DNA of 64,000 nt from Haladaptatus sp. R4 (GTDB taxonomy: Archaea; Halobacteriota; Halobacteria; Halobacteriales; Haladaptataceae), in the NCBI RefSeq assembly GCF_001625445.1, contig NZ_LWHG01000021.1, forward strand, positions 124,001-188,000, read 5' to 3'. Below the pieces are notes generated by a model. That model was not told where the DNA came from. It ran no database searches and saw only the letters and a program-made list of their open reading frames with translations. Shown here piece by piece: positions 34,557 through 43,273 of this stretch; position 1 is the stretch's first letter; the number at the start of each line of letters is the position of its first letter. A program made the position numbers and the translations under genes.

Positions 34557-35641
34557 TCAGTTCAGCCGATAGCGGAGAAGCGCGGCGATTCCGCCGAGGT
34601 TCGAAAGCTGTTCGCCCGGCGCGAACTCGTGGGAGAAGACGGTTACTTCGCCGCCCTTCCGCTCCACGTCCGTGATGATCTCGTTCACGTCGATTTCCCA
34701 CTCGCCGCCCGCTTCGTCCTCGCCGAGCGCGCCGCGTTCCTTCCGAAGTCGCTCGTCGAGGATGAGCAGTTGCTCGACGCCCCGAAATCGGTCGCCTGTT
34801 TGACCTCCTCGATTCCGTAGGCGGCTTTTGCACCCTCGCCGATCTGTTTCATCAGTTGGTCGATGAGTTCTGCCTCCTCGGCGATTCGCGTTTCCGCCTG
34901 TACTTCGTCCACAGCGCCGCGTTTCAGCACCTCGTGGACGCCCCGGTCGCCCGACGAACTCACGTCCACCATCGATATCATCTCGGTCAGTTCGGGGTAG
35001 TTCTCCTCGATGTGGTCGTAGGCGTCCTGTTTGGTAAAGCCCGGTCCGGCGAGGATGATGGCGTCCACGTCGAGATGCGACAGCGCCGACGCCAACTGCT
35101 CGAACAGTTCGGTCCGGCCGCCCGCGTACTCGCCCTTTCCGGTCGTCCCCGAGAAGGAAGTGTACTCGTCGGCACCGTACTGGGCGACGGTGTGGATGTA
35201 CGCTTCGCCCTCCTCGACGGTTGCGATGGCGATGTCCGGGTTGTCGGTGGCTTCGACGGCGTCGTCGAGGCGGTCCAACTGGTCGCGTTTCCACTCCTTG
35301 ACGATGGTGAGTTTCTCCCGTTCCTCGACGTTGAGCGTGTGGTGGAGGCCTAACTGGTCCTCCCGCGAGCAGTCGGTGATGACCCCGCCGACGCGAACGC
35401 GGTTGGCGAAGCGGTGGAACTCCACGTCCTCCACCTTCAGCGTGATGTGCATGTGTTCGCGCTCGCCGCCCGTATCCCGCATCTGGTCGTCGGCGCGCTG
35501 GATGCGGCGGGTCGTATCGCCCGCCACTTCGTCGCCCGGTTCGAGGAGATACGTCAGATGCCAGAGGTCGTCCAGACTCTCGGGAACGAGCGTGATCCGC
35601 TCGCGGTTCCCGTCGAGGGACGTTCGGTCGTGTATCTGCAT
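34557..35641 (-). pseudogene. pelA: mRNA surveillance protein Pelota, frameshifted
   Basis: From the ATG at 35641 the frame gives the Pelota N-terminal domain ([20 protein letters not shown]) and the eRF1-like central domain ([21 protein letters not shown]). After [10 protein letters not shown] (near 34780) the frame enters nonsense, while another frame continues with [19 protein letters not shown] and [12 protein letters not shown]-type Pelota C-terminus to the stop at 34557. One missing base in GGGGCGTC (34776-34783) explains the break; the restored protein has 361 residues. Pelota with aIF1A/ABCE1-type partners rescues ribosomes stalled on defective mRNA. A real loss would be surprising. 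Confidence 0.88.
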
Positions 35642-35748
35642 GGGTAGGAGTGTGTTTTCCGGCGGTAAGTGCCCTGCTATTCGGGCGTTCGTTCGTCGTC
35701 GAAATTATCAGATAGGATTAAAGCCCTGCCATCTGATATCCGACCACG

Positions 35749-36441
35749 ATGCTCGAAGAAGCGATAGGATACCCGACGAAGGGAGACAGCGGAATTGCAC
35801 GGATCATCATTGGCGGAACGTTGGCGTTCTTCTCCTTCCTCCTCATTCCCGGCATCTTCGTCGGGGGATACATGATGCAGGTGTTGGCGGCGACGTCGCG
35901 AGACGAGGAACTACCGCCCGACTTCACGGATTGGGGGGTGATGTTCGTGGACGGACTCAAAGGATTCGTCGTCGGGTTCGTGTACGCGCTCGTTCCCATC
36001 ATCATCATGATCGTGATGTTCGCCCTCATCGGTCTCGGTAACTCGGGCGATTCTACCGGGGTGCTTAGCGGCATCGGTGTGCTCGGCCTCCTCGTCACCT
36101 TCGTTCTCGCGTTCGCGGTTCAGTATCTCCTCCCCGCTGCGTTAACGAACCTCGCCCGAACGGGGAACGTCGGCGCGGCGTTCGATTTCGAAACCCTCGG
36201 CCCGGTACTGAAGAGCACGGAGTACATCACCGCCGTCGTGCTGACGCTGCTCGTGGCAATCGCTGGAGGCATGTTCTTCGGGGTCTTCGTCGCGGTCACG
36301 CTCGGATTCGGAGTCATACTGGCCCCGTTCTTCTACTTCTGGCTCTATCTCGCTGGGTGCTACATGTTCGGAACGGCGTTCGGTAAAGAGGTCACTCCCC
36401 GACAGGAATCGACCGACCGGGCCGCGACGTCGATGGATTGA
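35749..36441 (+). CDS. DUF4013 family membrane protein (copy 1)
   Basis: Membrane protein of 230 residues. Typical DUF4013 elements are MLEEAIGYPTKGDSGIARIIIGG followed by FFSFLLIPGIFVGGYMMQVL, the DWGVMFVDGLKGFVVGFVYALVP segment, and LPAALTNLARTGNVGAAFDF near residue 135. Six helices are predicted. The family has no assigned function; it is abundant in haloarchaea and some Firmicutes. A second copy (36480-37172) converges on this one from the other strand, 38 nt away, suggesting an inverted duplication of diverged paralogues. Confidence 0.87.
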   Translation: MLEEAIGYPTKGDSGIARIIIGGTLAFFSFLLIPGIFVGGYMMQVLAATSRDEELPPDFTDWGVMFVDGLKGFVVGFVYALVPIIIMIVMFALIGLGNSGDSTGVLSGIGVLGLLVTFVLAFAVQYLLPAALTNLARTGNVGAAFDFETLGPVLKSTEYITAVVLTLLVAIAGGMFFGVFVAVTLGFGVILAPFFYFWLYLAGCYMFGTAFGKEVTPRQESTDRAATSMD

Positions 36442-36479
36442 TCGGCTAAAAACAATCAGATCGGATAAATAGCGGAGAA

Positions 36480-37172
36480 TTAGACCGCCGGTCGTCCCTC
36501 TTCGACTTCCGGTCCCTCGCGCAGTCGGTGTTCGTCGGCTTCCGCGTAGGCGGTGCCGTAGATGAACGCCACCATCACGTGGGCGTAGAAGGCGACGAAC
36601 GCGCCGACCACCCATCCGACGATCGGAACCGCGGCGATGGCGCTCACGACGACACCGGCGACGACCACGACGGCCAGCGCGATGAGCCATCCCGTGGCGT
36701 AGTCGCGGTCACGGAGGATGGGCAGGTACGATTCGTACTCGAACGCCGACCCCATCGTGTTCTTCTCGGCGAATCGGACGAGCGCGGCGGGCAGCGTGTA
36801 CCACACGGCGATTCCGGCCAGGAACGTCAACACGCTTCCGACGACCGCCACGAATCCCCCCACGAACGTGGAGTTGTTCGCGAGCGCCGCACCGCCGCCG
36901 ATGAAGACGAAGGCGATCACCGTCGGGACGAGGAGATAGATGAACGTGATGACCAGCGCCTTCAGTCCATCCACGAACAATTCCGTCCATTCGTCGAACA
37001 TCGGTGCCTCCGTGTCGCCCTCCGAAACCTCACGGAGGACGCGGATCATGTACCCCTCCAGCACGATGGCCGGGATGATCAGGAAGCTAAAGATGACGAG
37101 TAGCCCCCCGACGAGCACTTTCGTCACCGCGTCGTCACTGTCTTTCAGATACTGAACGCTTTCGTTGAACAT
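36480..37172 (-). CDS. DUF4013 family membrane protein (copy 2)
   Basis: Also 230 residues, a paralogue of the neighbouring gene. Shared landmarks are ESVQYLKDSDDAVTKVLVGGLLV, FLIIPAIVLEGYMIRVLREVS, the WTELFVDGLKALVITFIYLLVP segment and LPAALVRFAEKNTMGSAFEY. Sequence identity to copy 1 looks modest although the lengths match exactly, so the duplication is old. The acidic C-terminus (EEGRPAV) differs from the copy 1 end. The ATG at 37172 has an AT-rich upstream region (GAGCTTAATCG near 37235). Function unknown. Confidence 0.87.
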   Translation of the reverse strand: MFNESVQYLKDSDDAVTKVLVGGLLVIFSFLIIPAIVLEGYMIRVLREVSEGDTEAPMFDEWTELFVDGLKALVITFIYLLVPTVIAFVFIGGGAALANNSTFVGGFVAVVGSVLTFLAGIAVWYTLPAALVRFAEKNTMGSAFEYESYLPILRDRDYATGWLIALAVVVVAGVVVSAIAAVPIVGWVVGAFVAFYAHVMVAFIYGTAYAEADEHRLREGPEVEEGRPAV

Positions 37173-37344
37173 TGTTTTCCCCCTCGGGTCGAGCCCCCCG
37201 GCTCACCCGATACAGGGCCCTAGACGCCGTATGAGAGCTTAATCGTTTGCTCTGAAAAGAGGACATGTCCGCACCGTTCGAACGACCAGTCCGGACCGTT
37301 GGAACGATCACCGATCCGATTTCCCGGGAGCAGAACTACGGACG

Positions 37345-38235
37345 ATGAAACCGTGGTATCGTGACATGGTCCCCGAGTCCCGAACCGTGAAGCGGACGAT
37401 TCCGTGGATCGTTCCGAGTACGCTCGTCGCCGTCCTCGCCGTTATCGTCGGTCGGCGTCGGTTCGACCACGAAATCCAACGCCATCTCGACGAGTTACGC
37501 TCGGATGCGAACGCCCCCGAGCGGCGGGTGTTCACCGAAGCGGACATCGACGGACTTCCGGACCCTGTCAGGCGGTACTTCGAATCGGTGCTCGCGGAGG
37601 GACAACCGTACGTCAGGACGGTTCGTCTCGACCAACGCGGTCAGTTTCGCCTCGGCGGGAGGGATGCACAGTGGCGGCCGCTCGACGCGACACAGCACTT
37701 CTCGGTCCGTCCGCCCGCGTTCGTCTGGGACGCAGAGATCGGGGTGCTTCCGCTACTTTCGGTCCACGTTCTGGATCTGTACAAACGCCGTCAGGGGTTC
37801 TTGCGCGCTCGACTCCTCTCCGCGATTCCCGTCGCCAGCGCCGGTCCGAGTCCCGAGATGAACGCGGGCGAGTTGGTCCGCTATCTCGCCGAGGCCGTCT
37901 GGTTCCCGACTGCACTGTTGCCCGCGAGCGGGGTCGAGTGGGAGGCAGTCGACGAACGCTCCGCGAGGGCGACGCTCGAACACGACGGCGTATCGGCGTC
38001 GCTGGTCTTTCATTTCAACGAGCGGGGCGAAGTGGAACGCGTCACGACCGAGCGCTATCGACAGGAGGACGATTCGTTCGTCCCGTGGACCGGACGGTTC
38101 TCCGACTACGAGGTCCGGAACGGCCTCCGTATTCCGACCGACGCAACCGTCGAGTGGAACCTGTCCGAGGAGGACCTGCGCTACTGGCGAGCCAGCATCG
38201 AACGGATCGAACATCACACGGAACCGATGGTGTGA
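37345..38235 (+). CDS. Conserved hypothetical protein, DUF6544-like
   Basis: Protein of 296 residues. One N-terminal hydrophobic segment (WIVPSTLVAVLAVIVG) precedes a soluble region with GLPDPVRRYFESVLAEGQPYV, FVWDAEIGVLPLLSVHVLDLY and ELVRYLAEAVWFPTALLPASG, a pattern I recall from DUF6544-type proteins; the exact family name is uncertain. Those proteins look like lipid-binding or lipoprotein-localisation folds (a long beta-sheet wrapped around a helix), but no activity is established. A second in-frame ATG at 37366 (MVPESRTVKR) is possible. It is monocistronic. Confidence 0.72.
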   Translation: MKPWYRDMVPESRTVKRTIPWIVPSTLVAVLAVIVGRRRFDHEIQRHLDELRSDANAPERRVFTEADIDGLPDPVRRYFESVLAEGQPYVRTVRLDQRGQFRLGGRDAQWRPLDATQHFSVRPPAFVWDAEIGVLPLLSVHVLDLYKRRQGFLRARLLSAIPVASAGPSPEMNAGELVRYLAEAVWFPTALLPASGVEWEAVDERSARATLEHDGVSASLVFHFNERGEVERVTTERYRQEDDSFVPWTGRFSDYEVRNGLRIPTDATVEWNLSEEDLRYWRASIERIEHHTEPMV

Positions 38236-38299
38236 GAGCCAGCATCGATGGACGGACATCGAATTCTTAAAATAAAACTCATTTCAAAGTAGAATAACA

Positions 38300-38764
38300 A
38301 TGTATTCTGCCCGGAGGATGTTTATCGGCTCTTTAGTGGGAGTGATCGGTGCAGTGGCTGGTTGCAACGCACTCTCGGACTCCGACGACGAAACGAGCAG
38401 CACGACAAAATCGCACAGCAGCACGGCGAAATCATCACACGATACCATCCCGATTTACGCAGTCAACAACACCGACGAGGAACAAACACTCTCAATCACC
38501 ATTTCCGGGGGTAAGGAAGTCGTATCAAAGAGTTTCACCCTCGAAGCAGGAGAACGAAAACGGATTTCCTCGGTCAGTAGTTCCAACCAGCCAATCACGG
38601 CCGAAACCCGGAGCGGCCTGAAAAACAGCAAGCCTGCAAAACCCGGTGCACTGTCCGTGACCATCCACATCCGAACCGATTCAATCGACATTCGGTCAAA
38701 CGTTTTCGAACAAAAACTGAATCAGTCTCTCATCCGACTGCCGCCCGCCGGGAGGAACTCCTGA
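38300..38764 (+). CDS. Putative lipoprotein, unknown function
   Basis: Protein of 154 residues with a signal ending in lipobox AVAGC (Cys22), a Ser/Thr-rich linker (SSTTKSHSSTAKSS) and a small beta domain (YAVNNTDEEQTLSITISGG, SKSFTLEAGERKRISSV). It resembles other haloarchaeal secreted beta-sandwich lipoproteins with no known function. A TATA-like TAAAATAAAAC lies about 25-30 nt before the ATG, giving a leaderless start. The 3' end overlaps the convergent rqcH gene by 43 nt, so its last 14 residues may not be conserved. Confidence 0.68.
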   Translation: MYSARRMFIGSLVGVIGAVAGCNALSDSDDETSSTTKSHSSTAKSSHDTIPIYAVNNTDEEQTLSITISGGKEVVSKSFTLEAGERKRISSVSSSNQPITAETRSGLKNSKPAKPGALSVTIHIRTDSIDIRSNVFEQKLNQSLIRLPPAGRNS

Positions 38765-40803
38765 ATCAGGTCCGGACTCGCCACCTTGCGGACGAACGAC
38801 GTGTCCTCGAACCGCTCGCGGAACTCCCGGTAGAGTCGCTTCGCCGCATCGTTTTGGGCGTACTGGCCCGGTTCGACCTCGATGACTGTCTCGGCCTGCT
38901 TTTCGATGGCCGACGGCGGGCCGCCGATGACGCGGGTGTTCGGTTCGACGGTGATGCCGACCGCCACGCCGACCTCGGTGTCGTCGAAGTACGTCCGGTC
39001 GCCGCGAATCGTGAACGCGCCCTTTTCGAGGTATTCGCCGCTCTCGGGCGTCTTCGACACCTGGTCGGGGTTGACCATGTAGGCCTCTCCGGCAAAGCGG
39101 CCGTCCTTCCAAACGGACGAGTAGGAGACTGCGAACTGGGCGGCCTCCCGTTTGCTCTCCTCCGGAACGTCGACGTCCTTCGACGGCTCGCTCGGGTCGG
39201 ACGTTTTCAGGATGGTGATGGGACCGCCGTGTGCCTGCGAGTGGAAGAACAGGTCGTTTCGGTCCATGTACTTCTTGACGAGTTCCTCGTTCTCGTCGGC
39301 GTTGCGTCCGCCGAGGACGAGAAACCCGTCCGAAGTGCGGAACCAGCGGAACCGCTCGTACCACTGCTCCTGCTTTCGGACCGGAATCGACGCCCGCGAG
39401 AGCCAGTCGATGTTCTCCGGTTCCGTCCGCTCCTCTTCAGGTTCGGCCTCCCACTCCTCGGCGCGCTGTTTGACCTCCTCCAACTCCTCTCGGGTGTCCT
39501 CGATGGCGGCCAACGCACCCTCCTTTTTGGACTCGATTCGCTTGGCCTCCTGATAGAGGCGGTTGGCGTTCTTCTCGACGCCGTCGTCCGGGAACAGCGT
39601 GATGTCGGTGTCGTCGATTCGAACCGTGACGGTTCCCTCGCTCGGGTCGATTCCCTGCACGGCCTCGGCCTGTTCGATGCCGCGCTCGGCACCTTCCTCG
39701 AACCGCGCTTCGATGTCGGCCCACGGCGTGTCCTCGGCGCGGGCGCTCCGCACCGTCGAGAGGATTTCGTCCACGAAACCGTAGTTGGCGTACAGCAGTT
39801 CGGCCTTCTCGCGCTCGGCGTCCGCCTGCTGTTCGAAGCCCTCGATAGCGCCCTCCTGTTGGTCGATGATGCGCTGTTGTTTCTCGATCTGGGCTTGGAA
39901 ATCCGGTTTCTGTGGTTCGCCCGCGTCCTCGTTCTCGGAGAGGTCGAGGTTGGTGAAGTAGTCGTCGACGGCCGCGTTGAACGAGTCGAACGCCTCCGAG
40001 TCCTTGTCCTCGTACTCTTCGAGCGGGAACGGCGTCACGTCGGTACGCACGTCGTCCTCGTAGTAGACGCGGGGGTCGAAGTCGCCGGTCTCCAGCGGTT
40101 CTTTGACTCGTTCGATAGCGGCGAAGACGCGTTCGTACTCCTCCTCCGTCGCGTCCGCGATGTCCTTCGCCTTCTCGACACCCGCACGGGTGCAGACTTC
40201 CTCGGCGTACAGGCCGCCGAAGTTGAGTTGCGTCGCCAGCGTCCGAACGATGTCGGTGTCCGAGTCGTTCATCCGGTACTCGAACTCCTCGTAGTCGATG
40301 TCGAGCGGGTTCACCCGCGAACTGGGGAACTCGTACTGTGACCCCGGCGCGACGGTACGGGATTTGAGCCGTACGGTGTCGAGACAGTCGATGACCTCGT
40401 TGTTCTCGTCCAGCACCGCGACGTTGCCCTGTCCGAACAGTTCCGCGACGATGGTCGTGTCGCCGTCCTCGCGTTTGAAGTGGAACTGGAGGATGCGGTC
40501 GAACTCGAACTGTTCGACGCCCGCGAAATCCGCCCCTGAAAGGCGGTTTCGCAGCATCATGGCGAAGTTCGGCGGCCTGCCCGGCGCGGGCGGGACGTGT
40601 TCCGGTGCGACTGTGTGGGCGCGTTTTATCTCGCCCACTTCCACGAGCAGTTCGAGGCGACCGCGGTCGAAATCGCGCATCTTCAGGCGCAACAGGTCGT
40701 CGCCGTAGAGATACGCTTTATCGACCTTCGCACCCTCGAAGGAGTTCAACTCCCGCGAGACCGCGGCGAGGTCGATGCTCGAAAGCTCCCGCTTTCTGTC
40801 CAT
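38722..40803 (-). CDS. rqcH: Rqc2/RqcH (NEMF) family ribosome quality control protein
   Basis: Protein of 693 residues from the ATG at 40803 (MDRKRELSSIDLAAVSREL). The NFACT-N domain covers roughly 1-270 with FDRILQFHFKREDGDTTIVAELF, a long coiled coil occupies about 310-480 with many Glu/Arg heptads, and the NFACT-R domain contains GGRNADENEELVKKYM and DLFFHSQAHGGPITIL near residues 515-545. Homologues bind the obstructed 60S/50S subunit and recruit tRNA(Ala) to add C-terminal alanine tails to stalled chains. With Pelota, about 3 kb away, this window holds two ribosome-rescue genes. The extension to 40944 is not supported. Confidence 0.92.
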   Translation of the reverse strand: MDRKRELSSIDLAAVSRELNSFEGAKVDKAYLYGDDLLRLKMRDFDRGRLELLVEVGEIKRAHTVAPEHVPPAPGRPPNFAMMLRNRLSGADFAGVEQFEFDRILQFHFKREDGDTTIVAELFGQGNVAVLDENNEVIDCLDTVRLKSRTVAPGSQYEFPSSRVNPLDIDYEEFEYRMNDSDTDIVRTLATQLNFGGLYAEEVCTRAGVEKAKDIADATEEEYERVFAAIERVKEPLETGDFDPRVYYEDDVRTDVTPFPLEEYEDKDSEAFDSFNAAVDDYFTNLDLSENEDAGEPQKPDFQAQIEKQQRIIDQQEGAIEGFEQQADAEREKAELLYANYGFVDEILSTVRSARAEDTPWADIEARFEEGAERGIEQAEAVQGIDPSEGTVTVRIDDTDITLFPDDGVEKNANRLYQEAKRIESKKEGALAAIEDTREELEEVKQRAEEWEAEPEEERTEPENIDWLSRASIPVRKQEQWYERFRWFRTSDGFLVLGGRNADENEELVKKYMDRNDLFFHSQAHGGPITILKTSDPSEPSKDVDVPEESKREAAQFAVSYSSVWKDGRFAGEAYMVNPDQVSKTPESGEYLEKGAFTIRGDRTYFDDTEVGVAVGITVEPNTRVIGGPPSAIEKQAETVIEVEPGQYAQNDAAKRLYREFRERFEDTSFVRKVASPDLIQEFLPAGGSRMRD

Positions 40804-40847
40804 GCCCGTGGATTTCTCGGGCGGCAGGAAAGGCGTGTCGTTCGACG

Positions 40848-41261
40848 TTACGGCGGCGAGACGATTCGTCGGGCAATCGAACCAACGAGATACGCAGGCA
40901 CGCCGAGGACCAGCGCCGCTGCGACGCCGGTTTCGATGCCCCACGCGAGCGACGAACTCGGATACACGAGGTCGAACGCGGCGAGGGGAACGAAAAATCC
41001 GACCGTCGGTGCCGCCGCGAGAACGAGACTCACGAGCAAACCGTCGTTCCAGTAGACGGCCACAAGCGGGGGAACGACCGCCAGCAGGAAGAGGATTCGA
41101 AGGTCCAATCCGAACGGAAACGTGATCGGGAACAGGTCTGGAGGTGTGTGCGCGAGGAACGTGAGGGCAAAGATGCCGACTGCAACCGCCAGCAGTCGCT
41201 TCGAGAGACGTGTGCTCCGACCGAACATGATACCGCCGTGCTCGCGTTCGTCGGTTGCCAT
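40848..41261 (-). CDS. Four-TM membrane protein, unknown function
   Basis: Protein of 137 residues from the ATG at 41261 (MATDEREHGGIMFGRSTRL); an internal ATG (MFGRSTRLSKRLL) is an alternative start. Four hydrophobic helices are visible: LLAVAVGIFALTFLAHTPPD, ILFLLAVVPPLVAVYW, LLVSLVLAAAPTVGFFVP and GVAAALVLGVPAYLVGSI. The order suggests a small channel or regulatory membrane protein but nothing specific. It lies just upstream (44 nt) of rqcH on the same strand and could be co-transcribed with it. Confidence 0.72.
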   Translation of the reverse strand: MATDEREHGGIMFGRSTRLSKRLLAVAVGIFALTFLAHTPPDLFPITFPFGLDLRILFLLAVVPPLVAVYWNDGLLVSLVLAAAPTVGFFVPLAAFDLVYPSSSLAWGIETGVAAALVLGVPAYLVGSIARRIVSPP

Positions 41262-41302
41262 GGACGGAATATCACAGGGCCCAGAATAAGCTTTCAGGTC
41301 AG

Positions 41303-41767
41303 CTACTCCTCGACCGACCCCATCACGTCCCCGAAATCCCTGTCCGTCTCGGCCCGTTCCGAGAAGACGAGTTCGTAGCCGTCCGGGTCGTGAACCGTCG
41401 TTTCGCGCGTGTTCCAGTCGGTCTCGTGGGGAGAGACGGAAATCTCGATTCCGTTCTCCTCGGCCCGCTCCGCCACGTCGTCGACGGACTCGTCCTCGAC
41501 GGTGATGTACGTGGCGACGCCGTTCCCGCGAGCGGGCGTTTGCGGGGATTCCTCGTTCCAGGACCCGGATTCCTCGTCCCCGTCGTCCCGCTCCGCGACG
41601 AGCATGATGTCGGCGTACTTGCGGTACCGGACGTGGGACATCACGGGCATCGAGTAGATGACCTCGAATCCCAGCGTCTCGTACCACGCCGTGGATTCCT
41701 CGACGTTCGAGACGGTCAACTGCGGAAACAGCGGCATCGGATAGATATCGTGATCGGAATTCGACAT
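41303..41767 (-). CDS. VOC (glyoxalase/bleomycin-resistance) family protein
   Basis: Protein of 154 residues with two beta-alpha-beta-beta-beta modules. Module 1: FPQLTVSNVEESTAWYETLGFEV, VRYRKYADIMLVAE; module 2: VATYITVEDESVDDVAERAEENG, ETTVHDPDGYELVFSE, where the final Glu is a typical metal ligand. VOC proteins bind a divalent metal and act on glutathione-like or aromatic substrates; haloarchaea lack glutathione, so the substrate is open. An acidic insert (RDDGDEESGSWNEE) lies between the modules. It is monocistronic on the minus strand. Confidence 0.85.
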   Translation of the reverse strand: MSNSDHDIYPMPLFPQLTVSNVEESTAWYETLGFEVIYSMPVMSHVRYRKYADIMLVAERDDGDEESGSWNEESPQTPARGNGVATYITVEDESVDDVAERAEENGIEISVSPHETDWNTRETTVHDPDGYELVFSERAETDRDFGDVMGSVEE

Positions 41768-41860
41768 GGTGACCCGAGGTTTTCCGGGATGGAGGATAAG
41801 GATTGTCCGACCGAGAGAAGGGGTAGCACGCTCGAATCCGCGTCGAAGTACGCGGATTCG

Positions 41861-42100
41861 TTACTCCCCGGGCACCGCGTAGGGATGTCCACGCCGTGGC
41901 TTCCGTTTCCGGAGGTAGAAGGCGTAAACGATGATGGCACCGATGATGGGCGGAATGAAAAAGGCGAGAAACATGCCGACGGCCCACATGTCAGCCGTCT
42001 CCATACCGCGATCTTTCGCGTCCCGATAGATCCACACGGCACAGATAACGGCGAGCGGAATCGCGAGAAACCACGGGATGACGATGTGTACTCCGGCCAT
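41861..42100 (-). CDS. Small two-TM membrane protein
   Basis: Protein of 79 residues from the ATG at 42100 (MAGVHIVIPWFLAIPLAVICAVW). Two hydrophobic helices flank a cytoplasmic-looking loop YRDAKDRGMETADMW, and the C-terminus is basic (YLRKRKPRRGHPYAVPGE). The loop pattern is common in small haloarchaeal membrane proteins often found near SHOCT-domain genes, as here (next gene downstream is a SHOCT protein). The 25-residue upstream extension to 42175 overlaps that gene and is not preferred. Confidence 0.68.
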   Translation of the reverse strand: MAGVHIVIPWFLAIPLAVICAVWIYRDAKDRGMETADMWAVGMFLAFFIPPIIGAIIVYAFYLRKRKPRRGHPYAVPGE

Positions 42101-42171
42101 GAGAGACGGTCGAAACGATTGGCTATATGTCTTGTCGTCTCGTGACAACTTACGACTCCTTTGCGTATTCG

Positions 42172-42765
42172 TCACGATTCCGTTTCATACTCGTCCCCGG
42201 AGAACGTGCCCCGTTCGATCGACTCTTCGGCATTTTCGACGGTGCTCGTCGCTCGCAGTCGGTCGTACTTCCGGTCGAACTGCTCGTCGGTGAGTTCGCC
42301 GCGAGCGTACCGGTTCCGGAGCGCGACGACCGCCTCGTCTTGGCTGCCCTCGGCGGCGAGCAGTCGCTCGACGCCGTGTTCGAACTGGGCTTCGCTCATC
42401 GCGCCGTCGGCGTACCGACGGCGCAGGTGGGCGAGCGCGTTGTCCGTCGCGTGTGAGGGACGCGACGGCTTCGGAGAAGTCGATTCCGGTGAATTCGATA
42501 CAGACGATTCCGATTCTGGTGGGACCGATTCCGGGGAATCTCGTTTCGACTCGTCGTATCGAGTGTCCGTGAAACGAGCGGATCGTTCGTCATCTCCCCA
42601 GTCCATCGATACAAGAGACAGCATGACTGGGATAATCATGAGTATCCAAAACACCACAGCAAGCGTCAGATTCCCGGCGAGAAACGTCACGACTCCGAGA
42701 CCGAAGACGAAGAGCGTGGTGAACCCAAAGGATTGGAATCCGCTCTTGGTTGCCGAATCGGTCAT
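42172..42765 (-). CDS. SHOCT-domain protein with two SHOCT repeats
   Basis: Protein of 197 residues from the ATG at 42765 (MTDSATKSGFQSFGF). Two N-terminal hydrophobic helices (FTTLFVFGLGVVTFLAGNL and LAVVFWILMIIPVMLSLV) precede a Ser/Pro/Glu-rich linker and two SHOCT-type helical repeats near residues 125-185: LRRRYADGAMSEAQFEHGVERLL and LRNRYARGELTDEQFDRKYDRL. The SHOCT motif mediates oligomerisation or protein binding in many unrelated contexts. Membrane anchoring plus tandem SHOCT suggests a scaffold. The start at 42765 lies 44 nt upstream of the universal stress gene stop. Confidence 0.8.
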   Translation of the reverse strand: MTDSATKSGFQSFGFTTLFVFGLGVVTFLAGNLTLAVVFWILMIIPVMLSLVSMDWGDDERSARFTDTRYDESKRDSPESVPPESESSVSNSPESTSPKPSRPSHATDNALAHLRRRYADGAMSEAQFEHGVERLLAAEGSQDEAVVALRNRYARGELTDEQFDRKYDRLRATSTVENAEESIERGTFSGDEYETES

Positions 42766-42808
42766 TACCGAACCGTCAATGTGATTGGGTAAAAACGAAT
42801 CGGCGCGG

Positions 42809-43273
42809 TCACTCCTCACCCGAATCGCGCACGGTGAGCACGGGAATCGTCGCCCGTCGGAGCACCGTCTCGGCCACGCTTCCCATCACGAACCTGTCGA
42901 TGCCGGTTCGACCGTGGGTTCCCATGACGATGCAGTCTACGTCGTGGTCGTCTACGTAGTCGAGGATTTGCTCGGCGGGGCGTCCGTGACGGGTTTCCTG
43001 TCTGGCCTGTGCGCCCTCGCTCGTGACCCGCGAGACGGCGTCACCGCACGCGCGCTTGCTCTCGCTCTCCATGAGTTCCATGAGCGACCCCGACCGGGCG
43101 ACCCGCGAATCGATGACGTAGAGGACGTGGACGAACGCGTCGTACTCGGCGGCGAACTCGGCACACTCGTCGATCGCTCGCTCCGATCCTTGGGTTCCAT
43201 CTATCGGAAGGAGGACGTTCTCGTACTCCGTCGTCGTCGTTCGTCCGTCGTCCGAACCGTCAAGACGGGACAC
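42809..43273 (-). CDS. Universal stress protein domain (UspA), second of a pair
   Basis: Usp-fold domain of 154 residues read from the GTG at 43273 (MSRLDGSDDGRTTTTEYENVLL). The ATP-binding loop is VMGTHGRTGIDRFVMGSVAETVLRRA (GxxGxx9GSV) near residues 115-140, with strand VLLPIDGTQGSERAID at the start and VPVLTV-type end. Usp proteins bind ATP and respond to stress. It overlaps the preceding Usp gene by 73 nt, unusual for two genes. A single base lost in the overlap would instead join them into one tandem Usp protein of 288 residues (43674 to 42809), which I consider at least as likely. Confidence 0.7.
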   Translation of the reverse strand: MSRLDGSDDGRTTTTEYENVLLPIDGTQGSERAIDECAEFAAEYDAFVHVLYVIDSRVARSGSLMELMESESKRACGDAVSRVTSEGAQARQETRHGRPAEQILDYVDDHDVDCIVMGTHGRTGIDRFVMGSVAETVLRRATIPVLTVRDSGEE

